Source of the DNA: Scleroderma bovista
Taxonomy: Eukaryota > Basidiomycota > Agaricomycetes > Boletales > Sclerodermataceae
Reading direction: 5' to 3'
NCBI GenBank assembly: GCA_037178675.1
Contig: JAYMGJ010000149.1
Span: forward strand, 1 to 64,000
DNA length: 64,000 bases
Below are positions 25,611-35,460 of this stretch, piece after piece. The translations under genes and the position numbers were made by a program. Every line of letters begins with the position of its first letter. The stretch's first letter is position 1. The notes beneath the pieces were generated by a model. It was given only the letters and a program-made list of their open reading frames with translations, made no database searches and was not told the DNA's origin.

Positions 25611-26586
25611 ATATGAGCGGCCATCTGAACCTGATTTCAACATTGCCACACCAACCGCCGAATCCTCCGCTTTCTAGATTCACTTATCTCCCGATGAAAA
25701 TCTAGCACGCGAAGGGGCCAACAGTCCCCTTAATGATTGCGGACGCCTGTCCGCTCGACTCTAAAATGATTACTGGTGTCAATGTCGCCTATCCACGAAT
25801 TAGTAGAAAACCTACCAGCTGTGATTCCCCCCTGCACGCAGTCATCCTAGCGGCTAGCGGCAAGAGAAATTTGTCATTCTTTACTGCTTCAGCTCGGTAG
25901 CAAGTGGAGGACGAACTGGTGGAATCCACTTTCGTGCTGCGGCTTTCTGCCCAGGCTGGATTGAAGGTAAATAGGAGCATGGCGGGCACGATGGGCGGGT
26001 TGTCCTGTACACCCAGTCTGGAGTCTGGGCAGGTCAAAGACTCAATGGGAGACCCTCGTGGTTCCATTCACTATGTAATTGGCAATGGCGTTTTTCTGCT
26101 GTGCCGGATACATTACGATGCGCGATCCATTTTCTGTGTCCGCAAACTATCGGGTTGGTTTTGTAGTTGATATCGCAACTGGAGTCAGCTTACAAGTGAC
26201 AACAAACTTGTTTTGATTGATATTTTGCGCGTGGCATGCCCCATGCTTTTCCACGGTACGTCGTTGCATTTGGACTGATATCGAATGTCTGAGAAGTGCG
26301 CACAGACGAGCGAAGAATTATCTGATGTGAAGTCGAACAATATTAGATAGCGATGCGTGATCAGCCTCGCAATATATCCTAACAGATGGGGAAACAAGTT
26401 TCCGAGTGACGGCGTCGTGTTTCTCATTGAAAGCCACTTGAAAAGGTGGATTTGGCTTGTTAGTGCAGCCGCTCGCATGTAAAGCCTAGGACTAAACCCA
26501 TTGTTAAGAGTGGCGGTGGCTTGGAAGAGAATACAGATTGTCGTTCAAGTCGTCGGTACATTATAGGTACAGATAGTGCAAGCCAA
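25611..26586. other. Intergenic region between convergent TRM44 and eIF3g
   Basis: About 1 kb between the stop codons of two convergent genes. Short open frames occur on both strands, but none shows a domain or a convincing exon chain. It presumably holds both 3' ends. Confidence 0.4.
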
Positions 26587-27877
26587 TCATCTACCATCAG
26601 GTCTCGGTTCTGAACAATACCAATGCAATCAGCAATCGACCACATAAGACACAGTGAGAAGGAAAGAAAAGCATACTCACGCGACCACTGCACACTCAAA
26701 ATCAAGTTATCATACCCCTTCCCGTTCAACTTCTCCATCGCCTTCTGGGCATTTATGCGGTCATCAAAGCTCACAAATGCAAAGCCCTTGCCAACTCCCG
26801 TCTCCCTATCCCTGCCGACATAAACGCGCGCAACCCGTCCGAATGCACCAAATAGCTCGCGTAGGTCATTTTCTTGTGTTTCTTCTGATATATTGGTCAC
26901 GCGCAGTGTAGGAAGGTCCTCGCGCGAACCCATGCCTGGCCCACCAGTACCCGAACCGCGAGGCATGACTTCGCCCGGTCCACGAGTGCGCATGGAAGGG
27001 GGAACGTACTTCCCGGCTGTGGGCGCAGGAGCTGGCTCAGCCGCCGCACCTGCGAATGGGCCTTCGTCGGGAGGTGGGATTTCTGCGCAAAATGCACACA
27101 AGGTCAAGGCACGAGGAAGAGAAATAGAGGGGAGGACGCACCGGCTGTCTCGAGCCCTTGGAGGTGGTCCTTGTAGGGACACTTCGCAGTAAAGTGATCA
27201 CCCTTGCAGAGTCTGCAAGCGACTTTTCCTGCTCCGGCTTTAGTAAGCTCTGCCTTGACCGTTTGTCCGGCGGATGGTTCAGGTTCGGAAGACTTTACAT
27301 GATCGTCTTGTCAGTTTCACGTATTATTCTGTTGAAACTGAGGGATCACCTTGTTACCAGCACTTATCTTGAGTGCGACGTTCTCGCCGACAGTTGTAGT
27401 GGCATGGTCAGGTCCTTCCTTGTTACCCTTTTCCTTGCCAAATTTGGCCCATTTTTTGCGTTCAGCCACAGCATGCTCGACCACGGATTTTTGGAGAGTG
27501 CGTTTAGTTTTACGGGTGATCTGATGGGTTTTGTTGGTTGACATAAGGTGATCAAACGAACCAACCCACCTTGACCTTCTTTCCTTCATCGTTGATAGCA
27601 TATTCAACAGTAACACGGATTCCGTTCTCGTCGACATAATCTTCGACTTTGTTCGGTTGATCTGACGGTCGCGACAGTCCAGTGCGCCAGCCCGATTCAA
27701 GTCAGACATTTCCAGTATCGATCGAACGAGGCAAAAGAACGTATCACGACCAGAAGGATAAGTTCACCCACAGCAGCCACAAAATTGAACACACACCAAG
27801 CTCATCGACATCGTCCGCCCATGATGTTTTTTGTGCGCTATATCGTAGTCGCTTGTTTATCAGCACCTCTTCGACAT
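26587..27877 (-). CDS. TIF35: Eukaryotic translation initiation factor 3 subunit g
   Basis: Seven exons on the minus strand (27877-27867, 27837-27797, 27661-27570, 27520-27350, 27292-27142, 27082-26681, 26609-26587) give about 296 residues, the usual size. eIF3g is a core part of eIF3 that supports scanning by the 40S ribosome. Family marks are an N-terminal SWADDVDEL, the GIRVTVEY...KKVKITRKTKRTL region, a CCHC-type zinc knuckle CRLCKGDHFTAKCPYKD, a KYVPPSMR linker, and a C-terminal RRM with LRVTNISEETQENDL (RNP2 region) and GKGFAFVSF (RNP1), ending SVQWSQPR. The first intron would be only 29 nt and the first coding exon only 11 nt. That part is the least certain, though it restores the expected start. 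Confidence 0.88.
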
Positions 27878-28091
27878 GATAGATTCGTTTGAGTCTAGAC
27901 GCACGCAGTTATTGCCATCTTTTGTGGATGAATAGAACTTCAAGGCTGCAGAGTTTGGATTTGTTTGCCAACGCAGGGATACCACTAAGCACTGCCACAC
28001 AACTGTATCTTTCACAAGTAACCACCTTCTGATTAGAATGATGACCGTGACACCACAGCACTCCATCATAATGACGAACAAGGTGAAACAT

Positions 28092-28138
28092 CATGTGATG
28101 ATAATCGAGATCTATCCCTGAGACTTGGGCTATATAAA
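28092..28138 (+). promoter_or_regulatory. Shared lectin-family promoter core, copy 1
   Basis: CATGTGATG at 28092-28100 lies 39 nt before a GACTTGGGCTATATAAA block (TATA at about 28131-28138), some 30 nt upstream of the start codon. The same pair of elements precedes copies 2 and 3. Confidence 0.6.
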
Positions 28139-28170
28139 CTCGCCCATTCGTCTGAGAGCGGCAATCAACG

Positions 28171-28754
28171 ATGGCTTGCATTCAGTCAGGCGCAAGATAC
28201 GTCCTTTTGAACGTCAAGGCCCCAGGTTCTTGCCTCGACCTTTCTGGAGGTGACAACCGTTCCAGTACGTCTGACGTGGCATTTGTATGTCGCTTTGTAC
28301 AACTAACTCTGGCAGTTATCGGTTATCCGCCCCACAATGGCCCTAACCAACAAGTAATTGTTGTCTGTATCCTGCAGTGACTCTGTATTGATCCAGCATT
28401 GCAGTGGGTGTTTGAGCAGCTGGAGAATGGCAACTATTGCATCAAATCAGTTGGCAAAGGGTTATACCTCCGGATTGACGGTGAACCAGCGAACGACGTT
28501 AGGGTCGTTGCCGGGCAGGAACGGTTTGAGTGGTACGTGAAAGACGAGCCAAGCACGCCTGGATCGATCAGGTGAGCATCTTGCGTATACTTTTACCATG
28601 ATGGGATTTATTCCAATCTAGGTTGTATGTTCCTGGGAGATACATTAACATTGACCTGTCTGATCATGGAAACCCCAATCCTGGCACGCCCGTTACGCTG
28701 TGGGACCAATGGGAGCCTGGCCTAAACCAGCTTTGGCGCCTCCAGCAAGTCTAA
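28171..28754 (+). CDS. Ricin-B-fold (beta-trefoil, R-type) lectin-like protein, copy 1
   Basis: Four exons (28171-28264, 28316-28353, 28405-28571, 28622-28754) give 143 residues without a signal peptide, as is usual for cytoplasmic mushroom lectins. Three trefoil-like repeats are visible: CLDLSGGDNRSS...GPNQQWVFE, YLRIDG...GQERFEWYV and NIDLSDHG...GLNQLWRLQ, each ending in the QxW-like motif of the ricin B family. Such proteins bind glycans and often act in defence against fungivores or nematodes; binding specificity here cannot be inferred. It heads a tandem array of four related copies with the same intron phases. A related beta-trefoil function, such as protease inhibition, is an alternative. 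Confidence 0.75.
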
Positions 28755-28970
28755 GTGTGACCAAGGAAAGAATACCATGAACGAGAGTCTCCTGCGCATT
28801 CATGGGTGTTTGTACGATAGAATACGTGATTGTAACTTGTAACTTGCTGATTGATTTCCTTGGCCATGTCTCCAGAAATATTTGGACGGAATTTTCTCAC
28901 ACCCCATAATCAACGTTTCACTCGGAGCAGCCTATCATGTACATTTCAATTACCATACGCCACGATCAGA

Positions 28971-29014
28971 CATGTGATGGGGCTATCCTTGGGGTCGACT
29001 TCGGGGTATATAAG
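28971..29014 (+). promoter_or_regulatory. Shared lectin-family promoter core, copy 2 (now separated from its gene)
   Basis: CATGTGATG at 28971-28979 and GACTTCGGGGTATATAAG (TATA at about 29007-29014) match the promoters of copies 1 and 3. The start codon that should follow within about 60 nt is instead at 29635, because mitochondrial DNA has been inserted between them. Confidence 0.6.
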
Positions 29015-29091
29015 ATACAGTCCAGCTGCAGCTGAAAAGTGAGCCTGGCAGTCGCTAACTTATAATGAACATGTAATAACGTATCAGCCCT

Positions 29092-29410
29092 TAGATAGTT
29101 GCACCGAAGATTTAACGGGTCTAAAATAATCAACCGATATTGTGTTAATTTTAAATATAAAAAAAATTTATACTTGAAATTTAGGTAGTAGAACGTTCAG
29201 ATAATTAGTAGTAAAATCTAAAATCCAAACCAACAATTAACAGTGTTTCATTGTTTATAGGAATCTGAAGTGATAATGCTGACATGAGTAACGTAAAAAG
29301 AAAGCTGAATTTAGAATTTTTTATTCTAAAAAATAAACTTTCTCGCCGAATACGAAAGGGTTATTAGCTAAAGATTAATTCGACTAATGTTAATGCGGTC
29401 TCTAAGGTAC
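29092..29410 (+). pseudogene. rnl: Mitochondrial large-subunit rRNA fragment (rnl)
   Basis: Sense orientation. Helix and loop sequences follow the order of 23S rRNA domain II-III, from GCACCGAAG through GAAGTGATAATGCTGACATG to GTTAATGCGGTCTCTAAGG. This is a partial copy in nuclear DNA and is not expected to function. Confidence 0.85.
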
Positions 29411-29417
29411 AAAACCA

Positions 29418-29446
29418 ATGTTTTGGCTGATGAGTTAAGCTTTGAA
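29418..29446 (+). repeat. Left arm of a 29 bp inverted repeat within the NUMT
   Basis: ATGTTTTGGCTGATGAG... at 29418-29446 is the exact reverse complement of 29589-29617 and brackets the nad2 piece. Confidence 0.85.
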
Positions 29447-29588
29447 TCTTTATATAGAAATTCAGAATCAGCAACTTCAGCAGGATTAAAGTATTTTTTA
29501 TTAGGTGGGTTATCATCTTGTTTAATTTTATTAGGTATAGCTTTAATTTATTCTTATTCAGGTTTAACAAGTTTTGAAATTGAGGGCT
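29447..29588 (+). pseudogene. nad2: Mitochondrial nad2 fragment
   Basis: An open frame with the AT-biased codon use of mitochondria encodes a membrane helix with [17 protein letters not shown], typical of NADH dehydrogenase subunit 2. It is truncated at both ends and flanked by inverted copies of a 29 bp sequence. Confidence 0.75.
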
Positions 29589-29617
29589 TTCAAAGCTTAA
29601 CTCATCAGCCAAAACAT
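29589..29617 (-). repeat. Right arm of a 29 bp inverted repeat within the NUMT
   Basis: Exact reverse complement of 29418-29446, ending 17 nt before the start codon of lectin copy 2. Confidence 0.85.
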
Positions 29618-29634
29618 CCCAGCTGGGCAACTCC

Positions 29635-30240
29635 ATGACTTGCATTCAACCAGGTAGAATCTACGCCCTCATCAATGTCAAGGGCGGAACCTGTCTGGAC
29701 CTCTCTGGAGATGACAACCGTTCCAGTACGTTTGACACAGTACGCGTAATATGTATACTTTTTCGTATGACTGACGTCTCTCAGCTATCGGTTATCCGTT
29801 CCACAACAGTCCCAACCAAGGGGTAGAAATCAATGTCATAACATTTCTTTGATAAAGTACTGACCCAGCACTCACTTGTAGTGGATGTTTGAACGACAGG
29901 GAAATGGCAACTTTCGGATTAAATCCGCTAGTGGCTTATATCTCAGGATCGAGGGTCAACAGGGGAATGGCGTCAGGGTAGTCGTTGGGCCAGTGGCGTA
30001 CGATTGGAAAATCCAAGATGACCCAAGCACTCATCAAGGAATCAGGTGAGCATCCACTACGCCCTAAGATTCAATGCCAGTTCATGCCGCCCTCGACTTA
30101 GGGTGTCTGTCCCTGGGAAGTGGGAAAACATTGACCTTTCCGGTTGTGGTAATTCCAAACCTGGAAATCCTGTTCAATTGTGGTGTGGGCCCGCCGGCGC
30201 ACTGAGCCAGCTTTGGCGTCTCCAGGAAATTGATGGGTGA
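29635..30240 (+). CDS. Ricin-B-fold lectin-like protein, copy 2
   Basis: Four exons (29635-29725, 29785-29822, 29882-30045, 30102-30240), 143 residues, with the same exon phases as copies 1 and 3. Trefoil repeats are [12 protein letters not shown]...SPNQ, YLRIEG...VAYDWKIQ and NIDLSGCG...SQLWRLQ. The coding frame is intact although its promoter is now about 600 bp upstream, behind mitochondrial DNA. The 5' leader, if transcribed from the old TATA box, would contain the whole NUMT with several upstream ATGs. Expression may therefore be reduced or driven from a new start. Confidence 0.72.
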
Positions 30241-30551
30241 GTCAAGGACACATTACTGGAACTACAGCTTTGGTGGCTGATACGTTCGCGATGAATGGTG
30301 TGATGCGAATTTTGTATATGTTTCCCGAGATTACAGACACAAAATCTATAGCCAACTCAGTTCGTTCGCCAAAACGCCAAGCTAAAATGCCGAAATAGTC
30401 ATCAGTACATACCAAGGTCTGAAAAAGTCGGATGAGATAACCTTCTGCCGTTCTAAGAATGGGTTTCAATTGTCGACTCTGGAACAGAATGCATCATTCC
30501 ATTTCGGCACGTATTCCACCTGATATTTCAATCACCCTCATCACGGTAGGA

Positions 30552-30615
30552 CATGTGATGCCGTGTGATGATTATCTCCACGTGCAGAGACTCTCAGGAC
30601 TTGGGGGTATTTAAG
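30552..30615 (+). promoter_or_regulatory. Shared lectin-family promoter core, copy 3
   Basis: CATGTGATG at 30552-30560 and GACTTGGGGGTATTTAAG (TATA-like at about 30608-30615) lie about 50 nt upstream of the start codon at 30661, as in copy 1. Confidence 0.6.
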
Positions 30616-30660
30616 ATGCAATCCAACCGCCCCAGAAATAGCTAGCAACACTTCTCCCAG

Positions 30661-31274
30661 ATGGCTTGCATTCAATCGGGTGGAATTTACGCCCTTATAA
30701 ACGTCAAAGGCGGGACCTGCCTCGACCTCTCTGGAGGCGACAATCGTTCTAGTACGTCTGACACTTCACGATCCATGCGCGCCGTTTCGAACGACTTAGC
30801 GGCTTGCAGTTATCGGTTATCCGTTCCACAACAGTCCCAATCAAGCGGTAATCGCTACTATATCCACGGTATTGAAACCCCTGATAAACTGATCCAGCAT
30901 GTTACATAGTGGGTGTTTGAACGACAGCACAACGGCAACTTTCAGATCAAATCCGCCACTGGTTCATACCTCAGAGTTGACGGTCATCCGGCGAATGGCG
31001 TCAGGGTCGTCGCTGGGCCAGCGCCGTTCGAATGGCAGGTTGAAGACGACCCATGCGTCCGTCAAGCCATCAGGTGAGCATTCCTGCGAGTCGCGTCCTA
31101 TTTGTCCTAGGATTCACTTCATGTCCCCGACGGCGTAGGCTGCTTGTCCCAGGGACAGGAGTGAACATCGATCTATCCGATCACGGGAACTCTACGCCCG
31201 GCACGCCCGTCGAACTGTGGGGCAAGTGGGAGGGCCAGAATCAGCTTTGGACCCTCCAGCAAATCGGAGGGTAA
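30661..31274 (+). CDS. Ricin-B-fold lectin-like protein, copy 3
   Basis: Four exons (30661-30751, 30810-30847, 30910-31073, 31139-31274), 142 residues. The trefoil units are CLDLSGGDNRSS...SPNQ, YLRVDG...APFEWQVE and NIDLSDHG...QNQLWTLQ. The first exon is nearly the same as in copy 2, more so than in copy 1, which suggests that copies 2 and 3 are the youngest pair. No signal peptide is present. Function as for copy 1. Confidence 0.75.
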
Positions 31275-31496
31275 ATTAAAGACACAGAACGTCTGAAATG
31301 AAAGGACTCCTGGATGGATAATGTTTGTACGATTGCCTTCATGAATGTGAGGTTAAATTGTGTAGTACGTACGGCAGTGAATTCCAGATATTACGTACTG
31401 CAGATAATCGATATCGATGGTTCTATACCTCGTGGTTCAAACTTCTACATATAAAAAGCAGGGCCCACTGTCCAGGGCAGCCTGGAAACTCTGGTA

Positions 31497-31978
31497 TGGT
31501 TGACATTCAATCAGGCAGAAAGTACATCCTCGAGACCATCAAAGCCCAAAATTCTTGCTTTGACCTCTATCACACAAGTATGTCTGCCATGTCAATTTTC
31601 AAGGACTGACTTCTCGCAGTCATAGGTTGGGACAAAGCGCGAGGGTCCTAACAGTATGAAATCAAACATGCCAATGGCGTTCACGCATCAAGGGTTTGAC
31701 AACTTTCACAGGAATCACATCGAATCAGTCGCCACTTGGCAGTCAGCCAATGGCATGGAACGCTCAACGAGATCAACTTGGGAACTCTTAAGCAATCAAG
31801 TGAGCATTTACTGCGTATAGGCTCGTCCTGGGATTCACTTGGTCATAGGTTGCATGACCCTATGACAAACCCGGGCATTGAACTGTCAGATCGAAATACC
31901 ATTCCTGGCACACATGCCTGCAACTGTGGGAGCACGTTCTATGGCCAGCACCAACTTTGGCGCGTCCGAGATATCTAA
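31497..31978 (+). pseudogene. Decayed ricin-B-fold lectin-like copy 4
   Basis: The start and first exon are still recognisable (MVDIQSGRKYILETIKAQ, then CFDLYHTS before a GTATGT donor). The WVF segment and second repeat are scrambled, but a C-terminal IELSDRN...QHQLWRV remnant ends at a TAA at 31976-31978. A TATA-like ACATATAAAAAGC lies about 50 nt upstream. I could not connect the exons in frame, so a pseudogene is the best reading. Confidence 0.6.
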
Positions 31979-33884
31979 GGACCTGGCCAGAAATGACGGC
32001 TGGCCGCAGATATCTGGATGAGCGACATACGCATAGCTCATCACATACCACGATAAGTTGGCAGAGGGTCTAGATAATCGATACCAGTCCACCACACGAA
32101 AGATATCAAATGGTGCTTCACATCGCAGCCCCACCTCCCATATCCGATATGTTGTCCACATTCCGTCATTAGAGTACGATTGTGCACCATTTGATTTAGT
32201 GACCAACAGCGAATCAGCCAGAAGGTCCCAGCCACACGTCACATCGAACCTGCGCCTCGGCTGGACCATGGGTTGACAACGATCGGGGTTTTCGGATATT
32301 GCATTAGGTCCAAACAGTATCCAATCTCCATTTTGGGACAATCGTCTGGCCCACCATCATTGTCCACATGAGCAGTGTGCTGTGGGACCAACGATCAGAC
32401 CTCGAAGTGTGATATGACTGTCGCTGGGATCTGCCACGTCACCGAAATGTATTACCATCGTCCATCGACTCGATACTGCGCAGAGCCAGACCTGGGTCCG
32501 GGTGCGGGACCGATCGGAAAGAGATCCACCGAGCCTGGACTTCTTCACAAGCCAGGGGAATCCATAAACTAAACATTCGCAATGATTGAATGACAACCGG
32601 ATCAAAGAAGATAATGCGGCGAGCCGAGGTTTCCGGGTTATCTTGCCGGGCAGATACACGGAGTTCCGTGCTCGTGCTGCGCATTTTATTTCTTCATATT
32701 TCTGGACAAATCCCCGGTGTGGGAGAGACTTGAATCAGTTACATACTTGGCATAGCCCCGGGTATGACGCCGGACAGGACCTGTGTCCAGGCTAGGACTG
32801 TGCTTGAGGCCGTATGGATTCGCGCTCCCGGATGGAGGAAAACGCTGTAAATGCTGAGTAAACCTGAACGGAACCATATATGAATATGACCATGCGCAGC
32901 ATGTTCTATGACAAACTTCAAGATCGAGGAGATGGGCATTCCTCCGTGTGGCCATGGCAGCTGTAGGATTCTCTTCGATGTTCGTCGGCTGCCAATCGGA
33001 TAGCTGATTCACCTCGTATGGTCACGTGTGGGTGGCAGAAATGATGATAGTGGGTGTGTGTAGGACGGTAATATGTGTTGCTGCGAGAGGCGCCGAGAGT
33101 ATGTGCCTCGAGATTTTTCCACCGAGGACACTGGAATTCCAGCTGTGCTGTGGGTAGTGAGGTTTGTCAGGGGAAAAATAAAGGCGCACTATGATGATAC
33201 CTGGGTCAACTGCAGTGGAGGAAGCGGCGGCGCCACAAGTTGCTATTATAATTTTCTCGAGGACTAGAGCGCTATCGAACACACGTCCCCAGGATGTGGA
33301 AAGTAAATGGTTGTAGGTTCAGGACCGCTCTTTGATGATTCCATTCCGGTCTATACGCAGGAAGTCGGCTGTTGCCACCTTCTTTGGTGAGAAGGGGTCA
33401 CGATGGGACTCATGTTGAAGACGTCAAAATATTTGTGGCTTTATAGCGCAGACAATAAGAGAGGCCCACAAAGGTATATGCGTAGAGCGCTGGTTTCCTT
33501 GTCGAGGATATGCGTTTGGAGGCTGAAAGCGTGAGCGCAGGAGAACAAAAAGGATGTCTTGTTGGGGAGTGCTGCCGAGATTTGGACTGCTTCCGGTTAG
33601 CAACACTTCTAGGTTCAAGTCCGTCAGCGCCGAAGAACGAGAAAGGCCACCTTCGGTATGCACCCTGGAACAGTGCGGTGCTTTGGAAGGCGCCCCAAGG
33701 ACGTGTCCCCAATGTTCCTTGGCTGCAACAATAAAACATGAGGAGGTGGCGTGGTTCGTGGGTACATACACGTTACGGACATCCGAGAAGGGCAAATTGA
33801 AGGCGATGAGCTACACGGGAGCGAAGTTTATAAGGGAACCTGAAGGAAACACAAAGCTAACCCTTTCCTTCACCCCCCGAGTCC
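31979..33884. other. Spacer without recognisable genes
   Basis: About 1.9 kb. Short frames occur on both strands, but I find no family match, no exon chain and no large repeat. It may contain further decayed lectin-array material that I cannot identify. Confidence 0.35.
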
Positions 33885-35016
33885 ATGTCCCGCTCATCTT
33901 CCACCAGGTCCTACAATGAAGTCCAGCTATCGCGGACGACGCTCCGCAACCTCCTCGACGACCTTCAGAGCAGGACCCTCGCCGAATTCCGCACCCAGAT
34001 ACGCCTGTTCATCCACGGCGGCGCCGTTATGATCTTGCATCCGCACCTCTCGACGTCCAGCACACGCAGGACGACGAGGGACATCGACTACATCAGGCGT
34101 GCGTTTGGCCACGAATGGCGGAAGCGCGGCGTACATGACGCCGAGGAGAGACTCCAGTCCTGCATCAACGCCACGGCGCGCCATTTCCGTCTCGGGTACG
34201 TCGATCTCGAAGAACTCGCACCCTCGTATGGTTCTTTGACGCCGCCTCCATCCTATAGCACCGACTGGATGAATGCTGACCCCGACGTCGCACTGCCTTT
34301 TGCTCGCGAGTGCGCATATTCGAATCTACTCTCCGTCCGGTGCATTACTTACAATACTCTACAGTCCCAAGGGTCACATCTATGATCCAATTTACCACGA
34401 CTCAAAGCAGCAGAATAATATCGAGATGAACACCGTCTACGACGCACCGGGTCTGCGTCTTATCAGCGTGACCATGTTCTGGGGCGTCGCTCTCAAACTC
34501 GTGCGGTACAAAAAGGAGGACCCAACAGATATCGTTGCGATGCTCCGCCACGGCACCAAACTGAATGGCGTCCAATGGACACCGTCGCTCATGGAAGAAT
34601 GGATCAAGACGCTCTGCTGGCCCATGGGGTACAAGAATTACCACCCACAGCAGCTTGAGGAACTCAAGAACCGTATACACCATGCCGTGCAACTAGTCAA
34701 GGCGCCCTCGTCGTCGTCCGACGACCTGGATGTGCCAGGACTAAAAGGTGGACACCCATCCAGGTTGCAGCTCCGTCCGTCTATGCAGTCTCTGCGCGGG
34801 TCGTCGGTGTCGTCTGTCCCTATGAATTTCTCCCGCTCGTCGGACAGTCCACAGCGTCACGTTCCTGTGCCCAAGTATAAGCACATTCCCGACCCCAGCT
34901 TGTCCCGTCGTCCATTTCAGCCCAGCTTCCACTCGCCGCGCGGGCGCGGACATGAGGCGATGATACATCACCATCTAATACCACCACCGCACCATACGGC
35001 GATGCGGGCTTATTGA
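33885..35016 (+). CDS. Putative nucleotidyltransferase-fold protein (AbiEii/DUF6036-like), basidiomycete family
   Basis: Two exons (33885-34309, 34365-35016) give about 358 residues. Residues 44-68 read HGGAVMILH...RRTTRDIDY: a Gly-Gly helix start followed about 20 residues later by a D-x-D pair. This arrangement recalls the minimal DNA polymerase beta-like nucleotidyltransferases of the AbiEii/DUF6036 type. The middle is a conserved-looking alpha/beta region (GLRLISVTMFWGVALKLVRYKKEDPTDI), where the KxxR...DxxDI pattern also fits these proteins. The last ~100 residues are Ser/Pro/His-rich and probably disordered. No antitoxin-like partner or mobile element is next to it. The function is inferred from motif spacing only. 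Confidence 0.5.
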
Positions 35017-35460
35017 TGGTGGCTGGATGGCGACCTATATCCGGATTAAATTGCATCAATTTCCACGATGTACCATTACAGCATCGCATTTTTCTCTCGC
35101 ATCCGTCTTCGTGTATTCCACTCCTTTTCTGACATTTCTTCCACTCTTTTTCAGGGCTTTTTTCACACATGTTGTACTGTGTGTTGTATGTACGTTTCTT
35201 TCTTCGTCTCTCTTGAGAAATAGCCCGATCACTATCCTTTCTTTCATCTATTATTATAAATCTCAATGTACTGTACAGTCGTAGGTGTCACTTGTGCCAC
35301 TTGAGACTAGCTATATTCTAATGTAGAACGTTCCTTTCCCTCTACTTATGCAAGCTTGCAATTATAAAACGGCTTGTATGCAATTGTACCAATATTTGCT
35401 GTCATCGTGTCCAATGTCGTAACCCGTGAGTCTGATACACAGCGTGGCGGATACCCTGAG

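Larger units (their letters stand above)
29088..29617 (+). other. Nuclear insertion of mitochondrial DNA (NUMT), chimera of rnl and nad2
   Basis: A strongly AT-rich block of about 530 bp, unlike its surroundings. Positions about 29092-29410 match the conserved middle of the mitochondrial large-subunit rRNA, for example TTGCACCGAAG, GGTAGTAGAACGTTC, TGCTGACATGAGTAACG and CTCTCGCCGAATACGAAAGG, in the same order as in bacterial 23S rRNA. Positions about 29450-29580 encode a piece of NADH dehydrogenase subunit 2 ([18 protein letters not shown]...[13 protein letters not shown]). The two pieces are not adjacent parts of one gene, so the insert is chimeric. A 29 bp inverted repeat brackets the nad2 part. 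The exact edges are approximate. Confidence 0.85.

Noticed and set aside
29364..29645. Minus-strand frame with low-complexity Leu/Lys/Asn
   Set aside because: It lies within AT-rich mitochondrial-derived DNA and is antisense to the nad2 fragment.
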